NCBI RefSeq assembly: GCF_000972845.2
Contig: NC_040017.1
Coordinates: 25,567,606-25,631,605, forward strand
Direction: 5' to 3'
DNA: 64,000 nucleotides
From: Larimichthys crocea
Taxonomy: Eukaryota > Chordata > Actinopteri > Sciaenidae
A model generated the notes under the pieces. It did no database searches. It was not told where the DNA came from and saw nothing but the letters and a program-made list of their open reading frames with translations. Below are positions 54,201 through 64,000 of this stretch, one piece after another (within the stretch, counting starts at the first letter, position 1; every line of letters begins with the position of its first letter). Both the position numbers and the translations under genes were made by a program.

Positions 54201-56812
54201 GGTGTCAAGGCATTGTGATTCTTATCAAACGTCCGAGGGATCTGGTAGAAGGAGCCAGGTGGCGTAGGAAGGTCGTAATTGTCAGTTGGACGCTCATTGC
54301 TGTGCATGGTGGCGAGGGTGTTGCAGGGCGTTTTGAAGGTGTAAACCTCTTCATTCTCCAGGTCAGGCTCGCCTAGACCGCTGTGAGCCGGAGCCTCAGT
54401 GCTGTAACCTCGAGGAAGTACGTAACAGGCCTCCTGGGAGGAGTCATCGTGCACCGGTAACTGGTGTTTTCCTGGCTTGGGAAGGCTGTAGAAGCCGTGC
54501 AACTGAGCACCCATGCCATTCAGACAGTGGGAAAAGCCATGGGAGAGTTTCTGCACTGCAGAGTCGCTCCCCATAAACAGGTTGCTTCGTGTGGACTGGG
54601 AGAAACTGGCACTCCTGAGAAATCAACAAAGAAAAACATATACGCACACATTAAATCTTTATTGTGCCCAGCAGCATTTCAATGTAATCACCCAAATAGC
54701 CACTAGATGGCACTGTAGATCTTCAGAGGAAACTATTGGCCTCAGCACACATAAAAAATAAAAAAAAAACACACCTTGCCATTTGTGCCAGAGCACCTTT
54801 ATGCAGCAATAGTGTATGAATTCAGTTTTGGTATTTTTAACATTTCCTTTAAAAAAAAAAGTTGATTTGTTGAAGTGTTTCCAGCCCGCTGACAGAGGGA
54901 GGATATCCATGTTAAGTGGGAGAATGCTATGACTTTCCCACAGTTTCTCAGCCTCAGTTAGGCACCCTGGGGACATGCCTCATTTATTCTGGCTCCTTTG
55001 TAGGGCCTTGACCTTGAGTGCCAACTAGAGCAGTCCTACAGCTTAGACGTTTCTAGCCAGTTAGCTGACCAATAGCCCGGCTTTAGTTGGTCAATGCAAT
55101 GATACGATTTCCTCAATGAGCCGTTTCTGTATGTCTCTACTAATCTCTCTCTTAAGTGTCTATACATTTGTGAGTAGCTACACTGCGGGTATCTAATGGT
55201 TTATGTTCAATCTTGATTATAAATGGAAGAATTTCAAACGAGTCATGCGTCAAAGTAATACAATTAATATTGACGTAACATTTTTGCTCTCTGTGACTTC
55301 ATTTCTTTTTCATGTCAGATGGCACACTGTGTTGCATCAATTCTTCTTCCTCAGGACTTCAATCATCAATCAATAATTTGGTTCATCACTCTGCCTTCCA
55401 TCATTCTGGCTGCATGGGGGACTTTTTTTTTACACAGATTACCTCATACCATTGGTTATCAGACCAGTGGAGTTTCATTCTGACGTGAATCATACCCCAC
55501 CGCCAGATGCCTGTCTTAATTAGCAGACCCACGGAGCAGAAGCTAGTGGGAAAGCGACAGAAATCTCTGCATAAAGCTGATGAGATGGATTGTGAGCTTT
55601 GATTTCCTGGGTTTCGCAGAGGTCCAACACAGCAGATTTATGTGCAAATCGTGTGGCTGAGAGGGCAGTTCCACCCTGAGTGAGTCTAAACCTATAGGAG
55701 TGATGAATTGCAGCCTCAACCTCATTGATCATCTACTGTGCCGAGGCTATCTGCTGAATGGCATCATTATTAAAGCTGCCTTTTGATTCTTGGAAGCAGG
55801 CATGATGGCAGCAGGAGCTGAGGTGAATGTTAATGGAAATCTCAGAAGTGCGTTTAATATAAACACTTGGTTCTTTTGTTCTGAGTCTTAGCATATAGCC
55901 AAGACAGGAGTGAATGCTTCTTTATAAACAGGTGCTATTAACTATTCACCGCTCTTCATTCGACTTGCATATTTTTATTGTTTTAGTGTTTAAATGATCA
56001 ACCAATTATTTGATCATTAGTCTGCTTTATGGCAATATTAGATTTATTAATTATTATTTTTTCATTAATGTGATGAAATACAATTTTCTCATATTTCATA
56101 TTTTTTAAATACTAAATGAATATAACAAAATACAAATACATTGTGAATTTATATAGATATCATCTGCCCCCCACCCTATTGTATTTTAGTAAGTAAAGTA
56201 AAGTAAGTAAATTATTTGAATAACAATACTGTCTTTTTCATAGTTTCTGGATTTTGAATTATCTGCCATGTTCACAGAAACATTTATTCAAGATTATCTA
56301 CTACACATTGTAGATTATTCACTTCACTGAAATAGTATTATTATTATTATTGGCACTTTCTCAGTCAAAGCACTTGTACCTACAGTAGATTGTATTATAC
56401 ACAGTGCCAACACACACACACTTACATATGTACTTCACATACAGAAAAAGCATTCAGATCATAACAGTAGTTCTAACCCTGAGGGGCTTCTAAACTGAGG
56501 AAACGCCGTAAACCTGTATGTTGACCTGCACTAACAGATAACAGGAAACCTGACACAGGACGCCTGAGGGTCATGACCTTTACCGTGCACTCTCTGTCTT
56601 CCTGCTCATGCACTGGTGTAGCAGGAGGTAGTCCTGGGGTGCACTGTTGGGCAGGGAGCTATGGTGTGAGTGGCGCACAGGCACGTCAAAGGTGAAGAGG
56701 ACTGGCTGGCTGGAGTGGATGGGGGCAGAGGACTTGCGTTCTCCGGTCAGAGGAGCCATTGAGCCGGTGACATCTGCTCCAACAGAACGGGGCATATGGT
56801 GTAACCTACCAT
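51134..56812 (-). CDS. gab2: gab2, central and C-terminal part (spliced; eight exons listed separately)
   Basis: GRB2-associated binder 2 is a cytoplasmic docking adaptor. Phosphorylated by receptor-linked kinases, it recruits PI3K p85, SHP2 and Grb2. Exons in transcript order are 56812-56584, 54614-54019, 52715-52618, 52436-52157, 51993-51903, 51746-51644, 51512-51390 and 51277-51134. All have AG/GT borders and consistent phases, giving about 553 residues. The human protein has 676, so about 125 residues including the PH domain lie to the right of the window. C-terminal [15 protein letters not shown] and [15 protein letters not shown] are GAB2-specific and exclude gab1. Confidence 0.96.
51390..51512 (-). 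CDS. gab2: gab2 exon: first SHP2 docking tyrosine
   Basis: Acceptor TCCCCATTAG (AG at 51514-51513), donor CACCGAAAA|GTAAAT (GT at 51389-51388). It encodes 41 residues in phase 0: [20 protein letters not shown] and [29 protein letters not shown] is the first of two tyrosine motifs bound by the tandem SH2 domains of SHP2 (human Tyr614). Confidence 0.95.
51644..51746 (-). CDS. gab2: gab2 exon: third YxxM (YVAM)
   Basis: Acceptor GCTTCAG (AG at 51748-51747), donor GCTATG|GTGAGT (GT at 51643-51642). It encodes [18 protein letters not shown] and [20 protein letters not shown] corresponds to the third p85-binding YVPM of human GAB2, with Ala for Pro. The YxxM core is kept. Confidence 0.94.
51903..51993 (-). 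CDS. gab2: gab2 exon: KPTPLDL segment
   Basis: Acceptor TTTTCCACAG (AG at 51995-51994), donor CGGCCCAT|GTGAGT (GT at 51902-51901). It encodes [19 protein letters not shown] and [10 protein letters not shown], aligning with human KPTPLDLRNNTVIDELPFK. Split codons at both ends agree with the neighbours. Confidence 0.94.
52157..52436 (-). CDS. gab2: gab2 exon: two PI3K sites and second Grb2 site
   Basis: Acceptor TGACACCAG (AG at 52438-52437), donor AGGAAAT|GTGAGT (GT at 52156-52155). It encodes 93 residues including [37 protein letters not shown], and [17 protein letters not shown] and YIPM are YxxM sites for the SH2 domains of PI3K p85. [13 protein letters not shown] is the atypical RxxK Grb2 site. 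These match human Tyr452, Tyr476 and the second Grb2 site. Confidence 0.96.
52618..52715 (-). CDS. gab2: gab2 exon: variable linker
   Basis: Acceptor TGAACACAG (AG at 52717-52716), donor TACCTG|GTGAGT (GT at 52617-52616). It encodes [18 protein letters not shown] and [14 protein letters not shown] after completing a Gly codon. The RGSSFET start parallels RASSCET in human GAB2. The rest diverges, as expected for this linker. It ends in phase 0. Confidence 0.9.
52716..54018 (-). other. gab2: gab2 intron
   Basis: 1.3 kb GT-AG intron. Purine-rich tract at about 53280-53335; otherwise nothing recognised. Confidence 0.85.
54019..54614 (-). CDS. gab2: gab2 large exon: YQIPRTF, Grb2-SH3 and 14-3-3 sites
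   Basis: Acceptor GATTTCTCAG (AG at 54616-54615), donor CACAGAG|GTACAC (GT at 54018-54017). The 596-base exon encodes [85 protein letters not shown]-like QWGSPHS, and [16 protein letters not shown]. The PPPRPPKPS segment is the first Grb2 C-SH3 site. RRNTLPA matches the 14-3-3 site around human Thr391. The match to human GAB2 is continuous. Confidence 0.96.
54615..56583 (-). other. gab2: gab2 intron
   Basis: 2.0 kb GT-AG intron. Contains one CTCF-like motif (54700-54711) and A/T-rich sequence at about 55950-56360; no exon or gene seen. Confidence 0.85.
54700..54711 (+). promoter_or_regulatory. CTCF-like motif in gab2 intron
   Basis: CCACTAGATGGC matches CCASYAGRKGGC and lies about 90 bases from the gab2 exon ending at 54614. 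Functional status is unknown. Confidence 0.4.
56584..56812 (-). CDS. gab2: gab2 exon: post-PH linker with basophilic kinase site
   Basis: Acceptor CTGTCTGCAG (AG at 56814-56813), donor GCACG|GTAAAG (GT at 56583-56582). It starts with two bases of a split codon and encodes [52 protein letters not shown], then [27 protein letters not shown] corresponds to the region of human GAB2 Ser159, an AKT site. This is the first gab2 exon visible. The end SAR joins the next exon to make the 14-3-3-type site RSASFS. Confidence 0.92.
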
Positions 56813-57589
56813 CTGCAGACAGGAGAAATTGGAGTTATTGATTGTTTAACCCAAAATATGTTCTTTTTCCAAAAGCCCCCTTCGGCTTTTTTTCTTGAGA
56901 TTTTAAAAGCAGTTTTCCACAGATTGGACATGTTGTGCAATTTTTATGCTACAGAAAGTAACAATCAGCCAAATTACATTTTCCTTTTGTTGTCACAAAC
57001 CTTGAAGTCAAAGGCCAGTGTGTAATTCATTTGAGGGGTTTAAGCCTTTACATGACCTTGCCTTGCATGGAGTCTTGTATTCAGTAGCTTTCAGTCTGTT
57101 CACTAATCAATAGAGATGAGAGATCTGTCTCGAGGGAGGGGAGAAAACAGTATCCTTCTGTTGTTTTTTTTATCCGTGTTATTCTTTTAAACCAGGGTCA
57201 ATGTACTTTCTTTAAATTTTTATTGAGTTGACCATTGTTTTGCACAGTGGGACTACGTGGACAACATGGTCTCTGTGTGACATCCTTGATATCTGCATCG
57301 AAAGGCTACAAAGAAAAGACAAATCTGAGATGGGGATGCTGCAAATAGACTAGGCAGGAGGCCAAAATGAGGAGGCGCACACTGAGCTGTAGGAGTAGAG
57401 AGTGGGCGGCCCACTGATCCATCGACCCATGGTGCTGTGTGCAACACTAGCTGATGGGAGAGAGGGAGAAAAAAAAAAAAAGCTCCACCAATCATCTTTT
57501 GCTGATATTAATCTCTTTTCCACTGAACAGAAAATGCATTTTGCAAGAGCTTATTTACACAAGAAAAACTAATTGGGGATGCAGATAAT

Positions 57590-57850
57590 AATAATTATTT
57601 GATGGTGGATTCATTTATGGATTCTTTTTGATTAATCAAATAATTGTTTAGTCTATATAATGTTAAAAAAATGTGAAAAATCTACATGTTAGTCGTAGTA
57701 GATTAACAATATCCAAAAGATTAAGGTGAAGATATTAAAAGGATATAAAGAAAAAACAGAAAACCTTCTCATCTTTAAGTGGAACCAGTGGAAGTTTTAT
57801 TTGCATTTTAGGTTGAACAAAAGACTTAAACCCCTAACTGATTAAATTTA
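57590..57850. repeat. Degenerate teleost dispersed repeat
   Basis: Segments such as GATTAATCAAATAATTGTTT, AGTCTATATAATGTTAAAAA, AATGTGAAAAATC, AAGGTGAAGATATT, and CTCATCTTTAAGTGGAACC follow, in order, a short element I recall as abundant in fish genomes (attaatcg... gtctataaaatgtcagaaaa... attcacatttaagaagctgg). Heavily decayed; identification is from memory. Confidence 0.5.
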
Positions 57851-60364
57851 GTTAAGATCAAAAACGACTCTGACTCTCTTGCTTTTCACTCGTTTCCAAC
57901 AGACACACAAGCATCTTGTCTATCGTCCACCATTCCACCCCTCCTTTACCAAGACCTTTACAAAGTATGTTATGGATCAAACTGCCCTTTAAGAAGAGGG
58001 CAATGTTCTGTGAGTCACAATGTGAGCTGACCATACAGAGGGACCGCAGACACTGTGAAAAACAGAAAACACACAAATGTGGTGTGTGAGCATGTGCGTA
58101 TGCATGTGGGATGGTTGGAGGGTGGGGGTAATTCTGGAGCCCAGTTAGCTGAATGAGGTCACATCCATGCCTGAGGGGGGAAAAAAAGGCCTCTGCTGTG
58201 GGGTCTCCAGGCCAGTGGACATCAGTGAGATGTGCTCATGCCCACAGCCACACAGGCAGGGACTCCCCCCAATAATCCTCAATTACCCCATTGTTCTTAG
58301 CCATTCCACTCTCCCTAGACTGGTTAGGCATCATCTCCTTTCTCCACAAAAAGCTTTGTAAAAGCTTTCATACAGTGCGGTGAGTACTAGGCCCACTAAC
58401 ATGGGTAGATATATTGATTTGTTGTAGAGAGACAGTTCCTCCCGCCGCCCGAGAGGAGAGTTACATGGAAAAAAAAAAACACACACGGACTTAAACGCAG
58501 AGGACACAACAAAACTTAAAATGTAATCTTAATAATGTGTTATAAGCCTGTGCGTGGAGAAGCATGTTCTTCAGCGTGCCCTGAATGATTTTTGATTAAC
58601 CGCCGCACATGACTGTCAGAATCAGAAGGAGAAAAAAGACGACTTGTCCAGTCCGCTGATGGAATAGCCTGCATGGCTCATCACTGACACTAATGGCTCT
58701 GATGATGTATGTTACCACTGGGAAGCAATTCCATCACCACAACACAAAAATAGAGAAAAGAGGAGAAAATAAAATAAATTTAAAAAAAAAAACTTTCCCC
58801 TTAGGTGCTTGTACTAATATTTCTTCCACTGGCTAATGTACTGTGACACTCAATGTAAGGTGGTAAAATGTTAATAACCAAAGTGAGAAGTAATTTATAA
58901 TACTACATCTTACAAAGAAAAGTAATAAAACTGGGAGTGACTGCTACAAGTAAAATAAAGCTTTTTGAGTTACGAGCTCCGATTTCATTACCAGAAACGG
59001 TTTTCTCTGAGGCTGAGCTGGAGTCTTGACATCAAACAAGACAGTTAAAAGAGACAAAGAGTTTCTTCCCACGACATTCCCCCGGCTTGAGACAAACATA
59101 AGAATATCAACAGCAATGCATTAAAAAGACCCTTTTGGTTGGTGAACGACATATGGCTATTCTGGGTCAAAGAGCACCTAAGTTCATGAGCAATTTTCCA
59201 ATTATCCTCTATAATACATCACCTACTGTCTCATCTGCTCTGTGGCTATAATCTAATAGAAGCCGGCTGCTGGTCTCAGGGGGCCAAAATTAGAACCCTG
59301 CTTGGATCACTAAGGACAAGAACGTCTTTGTAGGGTGCTCATTTCCTCTCAGTCCGGCCAGAATTAGACGAGGACATATGATAATCTAATCTGGAATGAG
59401 ATATAAAAATAGAAAATACCACTGACCTATTGAATTGAAAGGGCATCTGATGGTAACATGAAGGAAGAGGAAGCGTTTGAATTTTCCCAATACAGCAGTT
59501 GCAGGCTTTTAAATCAGGAATGCGATCATTCCTTAAATATTCCAGAAAAGATAATCATCCACATGGTGTCCACCTGCCTCTAATTTGAGTACAAGAAAAA
59601 ATGCTTTTTCCTTAATGGTTTCATATGAGATTGGATTTAAAATTATAGCCTCAGGGCGGAGGCTCCGGGCTACAATGTCATAATCTCAGATATGTAAGGG
59701 TGACCTGGTGATGGGGGAGGCCGTAATGTGACACAGAGGTCAAAAGGCATCTACCTGCTCACTCAGTGTAAGCCAACCTGGAAACAAGCATCAGCTTGTG
59801 TGTTAAACTGTTGTTGTTTCTTTCACAGCTTCCATGTATATAGATACATCATTTGTTGTGCTGCATAGATCTGCTGGACCAGTAGGTCTTAAAAGCAACA
59901 CTGGGTCCCAGGTGGCCACATAGTGGGGTCCATTTGCATGTGTGGTTAGTTGGGGGGTTGGGAGCTCTGACATAAGTGAATGAAGACGAAGCTAGCGGCG
60001 GCAGAGATGGGTTAGGTAGACACTGAGGAGAGCTGTTGCACTGAGAGACTCAACAGGAAGAGGGAAAATGGCGTCTCTCTCTCTCGCTCGCTCTCTGCTA
60101 GTCAGTCTGAAGTGAACAAAGTGACATGGCTGTTTCATCCTCCCCTCGAAAAAAAAAAAAACAGTTCAGAAGAGTATTAAGCAGAGCAGACACACAGGAG
60201 CACTCCCTGATCACATTACGCCCCTGTGCCTGCCTGCTCCACGGCATCATGTGAGTTCCGCCCCTCAACCGCACCGCGACATCAATTTGGCTCAAAACAC
60301 TGGACTGATCAATCACCTAAAAAGGCTCAGGCTTGTTGGGACCAATGGATTAGAGATTGGCCCT

Positions 60365-60636
60365 AAAAGGAGCAGTGTGTAGGATTTAGTGGTCTATAGC
60401 AGTGAGGCAAGCAACTGAATACCCCTCACCTCACCATCCCCTTACCAAGCATGCAGGAGAACCTACAGTGACGGCAAAAAAGCACAAAGGCCCTGGGCTA
60501 CCCTAGAAACATGGTGGTACAACATGGATCTGGGCGCTCCTTCTGCAAAAACACAACTTTTATTTTCAGGTTATTATAAAACCAATGACAAAACGAACAA
60601 CAGATCTTCCTAAATCTTACACACTGGACCTCTAAT
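60365..60636. mobile_element. Non-autonomous DNA transposon-like element (MITE) with terminal inverted repeats
   Basis: The left end AGGAGCAGTGTGTAGGATTT (from 60368) and the reverse complement of the right end, AGGTCCAGTGTGTAAGATTT (from 60631 inward), match at 17 of 20 positions. The body (GAATACCCCTCACC, AGGAGAACCTACAGTGACGG, CTAGAAACATGGTGG, CTTTTATTTTCAGGT) resembles a short element recalled from many teleost genomes, ending CCTTTAA. No coding capacity. Flanks CTAAA and CTCTAATT hint at a TTAA-like target, but decay prevents a firm call. Confidence 0.7.
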
Positions 60637-63600
60637 TCTCTAGCAGCATCTCTATGAATCGAAAATATGATACTTGTATACAATATACACTGTAGTAAAT
60701 TAGTCAGGACGCTCTATACAATCACTCCAATGAACCTACGTGTGTTTTTGAGGGTGGATACATTCAGGGCTGAATATATTCCCTTTGGCTGTGTTCATAC
60801 ACATTTGGCTCAGGTTATCATTTTCCTTTATCGTGGTCATTTTGCGTTTTAGTCTGATAATATATATATCATATAACTAATTGATAAAAAAGCACAGTGT
60901 CCTCCACTTTGCAAATACAGCCGTGCTGTAGATGTGTAAACAGCTGCCCACAGAAACGTCTTCCAGCTCCGTCCCGACCAGCCTGCCAATTAGAGTGGAT
61001 GTATTACAGTGTGACAGAAGAGGGAAGGCTATCTGCATGACAGAAAGCAGATTAGACTCCAAATTAGTGATTACAAGACGAAGGCAGGTATAAACATCTA
61101 CCTACACCAGCTGAGTTGCATATAAACAGTTGACCAATGAAAAAAACCCATAAGAAAATCATCCATTTGCAGTTTCCATATGACCAAAGACTGGGTGGGA
61201 GATGCCAATTAGGGTGATTGGCTTTGCCACGGGCCGGTACTAAATCTGTCATTTGAACAACTGAGCTGATGTCAACTTAGAGATGAAAAATGACTACACA
61301 TACCAACCAGAATCTGTACACATAAATCCACAAAGATTATTAACCAAATGAATAATGGATCACAGATATTCCAAGATGAACAAGGATTGTGGGTGAGATA
61401 TTGTGATCCATGTATAAGTAAAATCACCAAAAATCAGAAGTCTGATATTCGAGCATTTCTATCTAATAATACTCAAAAAGAAATTCTTAAAATTAGTTTG
61501 ATTTTTACAATGTTATACAAATGCTTAGATGCTTTTAGTTTGTTGCATTTAGTGAAATACTTCTCTTGCCAAAGGAGGTTTGTGTGTTGCCAACACTGGT
61601 CACATTTTAACCGACCTTTCTTACAGCCACTTATTGAAGGGACAACGAAACCACAACTTTACTATCGTTCAAGCAGGTTCCTCTTTTGTCATTTTGTACA
61701 AAGCTCTGCCTTTCTTACGCAAGAATGAGCAAACAGGGTTCGTTTTCCCCAACCGTAACATTCTCATTGTTTTGGAAACCTTGATGGCAAGGTCACGGTC
61801 ACCATGACATTTAGGATTAATTTCACCGAGACACATTCTGAAGTCATACTCATACGTACATCTGCAGTCAACAAATCATCAATCTGGCTCCACACAGAAG
61901 ATTTAATGTGAGCTCGCTGTGAAAGTTGGAATAAATCTAATCTCTTTTCAATGTCTATTTGACAAAAAACTGCTGAGGCTGCTGTTGGAATTGCTGATTT
62001 AGTAGTTATTCTTTTTTTTTTTTTTTCCACTTCATATAATCTTAAGGGCAACAGTTAAACTGAAAAATAATACTGACTTTTTATTTATTTTCCAAGGGAA
62101 AGCTAGGGAAACAAAACAAGACAAAATGAAGAGGAGGAAAACAAAACACAGTGGAAGCCATCGTGCAAAAAAGAGAGAACAAAAAAAATGAAAAGAGAAC
62201 TGCTGACAAGTAAAAACCTCATCCCTTAGTTGAGATTATCCTCATCTCAGAGTTCAAACAGCTGGGAGAGAGCAGAACAAAGCCCGTGATTGACGAGATG
62301 ATGTTCCATTCATTAGATTGTGCTCAGGGGTGGGTCTCCCTCAGTGCAGACACACGCCACACAGCCAGCCGTCATCTGATAACAACAGCGCTAACACCCA
62401 TCAACAGATTATGAGAACTAGAAAAACATGTAACTCGTGCATACATGTCTGTGTAAGGCAGTCGGAGGTCCTGATACAACTGCCTCTCTTGAAAAGTCTT
62501 GCTTTTGGTTGCCAGAATGCATCACTAAATCAGATTTTGCACACATTTGAATGTCTTAATAAGATTTCTCTTTTTTACAGACAGAAATCTCGCCTCTTTT
62601 ACTTCGATGATTTTGATGATGGGTGTGCACAGTGTATTCTCAAGTCTCTGGTTTCCAGCAGTGACTTCAGATGCTGCTAGTAGTATCGTGGGATGCACGG
62701 CAGTGGCAGCAAAAGCAAACCGTCCTCAGACAACTCCTGTGGCAGCAGAAACCTGACCTTCCAGTGCCATGGAGTCTCATTATTTCAACAAAAATCAATG
62801 CAGACGAAGGGCACTTTGTAGGAAGGGAAAAGGCATGTGCATGTATAGAGAGAGGGAGAAGTCAAAGGAGAGGGAGTGTGCATATGTTTATGTATTATAT
62901 CTGCATGTATGTACATTTAAAATATCTTGAATCACAGTTTTTATACACAAAACCAAAAGCACACATATCTAAAATACTGTAAATATAGGTACTGCAGGGT
63001 GAAATAGAAGCGTTAATGGTCACCGTGTGTGTGGGAGTGTGACAATGTGTGATAAATTGCGTGTGTGAAAGAAACAGAAACAAATTGAGATGCAATAAAA
63101 GACAGTTACTTTTAAGAGTTGAGTAACAATGTGCCGTGCGCTGCCCTTGGCCAACCTTCCTCATAGTCCTGAGAGGCGGCTCACAACTGGCAGCAGAGGC
63201 CAGCTCTGACTAACAAAAGGTAAGTTCAGATCAAGGTTTCTATGCAACTGATACTGCCAAAATCTCAAAGAGACACACACACTTTCCATTGGCACTGCAG
63301 ATGCATTAAAACAACGAAAAGGACGCTGCATACAGTATGTAACATGGCTGCAGAGCGCATGAACGAATGAATGAATGAATCTCAGACACCTTCTGAGCCG
63401 TCTCTGTGGCTCTGTATGAAAACACGCATGCTATTTGCATAACCTGGTACTCGTACTTCTAATGTTTGTCTCTGTCTTGTGTAATTTGCATAAGAGGAAC
63501 TACTTTCTTAGGTTTTTTTTTCCCCCCCCGAACCTGGTTTGTTTTCTTTTAGAGAGGGAATTCCCAGTCTGTTAGGTGACACACCAGCTCAGACCTGCAG

Positions 63601-63919
63601 CTGTTTGCCAGGAGGAAAACCCACAAAAAATATCTTATTAAAAGATGTTTGTGAACAGCTCCGATTACAATCCACCTGAGTCACGTCAGCAAAGTATAGT
63701 CACAAAAACTCACGGGTACAAGATTCTGCATCAGCTGATGAAAGCTCGGTGCATTTAACAACAGTTAAATGTGTTTCTGGTGTGAAACCATGGCTCAGCT
63801 CCATGAGCGCTGTGCATTCACAAGCTTAAAGATCAAGATCAAAAGATACTGTGGGAGGAAGACTGATGCAAAGCAGGAAGCGTACTTCTCTCACACGCTC
63901 AACTTCTTTTTCTTACGCT

Positions 63920-63938
63920 CACACACACACACACACAC
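63920..63938. repeat. (CA)n microsatellite
   Basis: About nine CA units in the gab2 intron. Confidence 0.9.
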
Positions 63939-64000
63939 GCATCAGCTTCAACACACCTTCTCATGGACAGGTGGTTTCTGCGACTGGATTGGGCAAAAGC

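Larger units (their letters stand above)
56813..64000 (-). other. gab2: gab2 intron continuing past the right edge
   Basis: No PH-domain exon is found on the - strand (no frame with the WVQSICQICGF-type sequence that precedes the linker), so this is intron. It holds two degenerate teleost repeats (about 57590-57850 and 60365-60636), A and T tracts, a (GAAT)n run at 63361-63380 and a (CA)n run at 63920-63938. Confidence 0.8.

Noticed and set aside
61348..61728. 126-codon frame on + strand in the gab2 intron
   Set aside because: A/T-rich chance frame with no recognised domain, no splice context and no homologue that I know.
56813..64000. Possible gab2 PH-domain exon in the right part
   Set aside because: No - strand frame matches the GAB PH domain; the exons must lie beyond the window.

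Overview
The window is a vertebrate nuclear locus, almost certainly from a teleost fish. Evidence: spliced genes with GT-AG introns, long A/T-rich introns and 3' UTRs, many (CA)n, (GA)n and poly-T tracts, and fragments of dispersed repeats that I recognise from ray-finned fish genomes. The fish assignment rests on those repeats and on compact gene spacing, and is an inference. I found no prokaryotic features, CRISPR array, tRNA, rRNA or intact transposase.

Three protein-coding genes are present. (1) yap1, + strand, about 4.2-10.9 kb: only the last four coding exons (coiled coil, transactivation domain, FLTWL C-terminus) and the 3' UTR lie here; the TEAD-binding and WW exons are to the left of the window. 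(2) maml2, - strand, about 13.7-45.2 kb: all five coding exons, reconstructed at about 924 residues, with a 4.7 kb intron 2 and a 23.2 kb intron 1. (3) gab2, - strand, from about 51.1 kb past the right edge: the last eight coding exons (about 553 residues with the Grb2, PI3K and SHP2 docking sites); the PH-domain exons are outside the window. Every splice phase I assigned is consistent with its neighbours.

Layout: 1-4195 yap1 intron; 4196-8156 yap1 coding exons; 8157 to about 10945 yap1 3' UTR with six long T tracts; about 10.9-13.7 kb yap1-maml2 spacer with microsatellites and three copies of a small repeat carrying CTCF-like and ETS-like motifs; about 13.7-45.2 kb maml2; 45.2 to about 48.6 kb maml2 upstream region; about 48.6-51.1 kb probable gab2 3' UTR; 51.1-56.8 kb gab2 exons; 56.8-64.0 kb gab2 intron with two degenerate teleost repeats.

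The three proteins belong to signalling pathways: YAP1 is the Hippo-pathway coactivator, MAML2 is the Notch/CSL coactivator, and GAB2 is a docking adaptor for receptor tyrosine kinases. They do not form one pathway; linkage, not joint function, unites them. The most striking point is that yap1 and maml2, partners in a recurrent human oncogenic fusion, are immediate convergent neighbours here. I found no convincing undescribed protein system. The most unusual unexplained structure is the motif-bearing repeat trio between the yap1 and maml2 3' ends.
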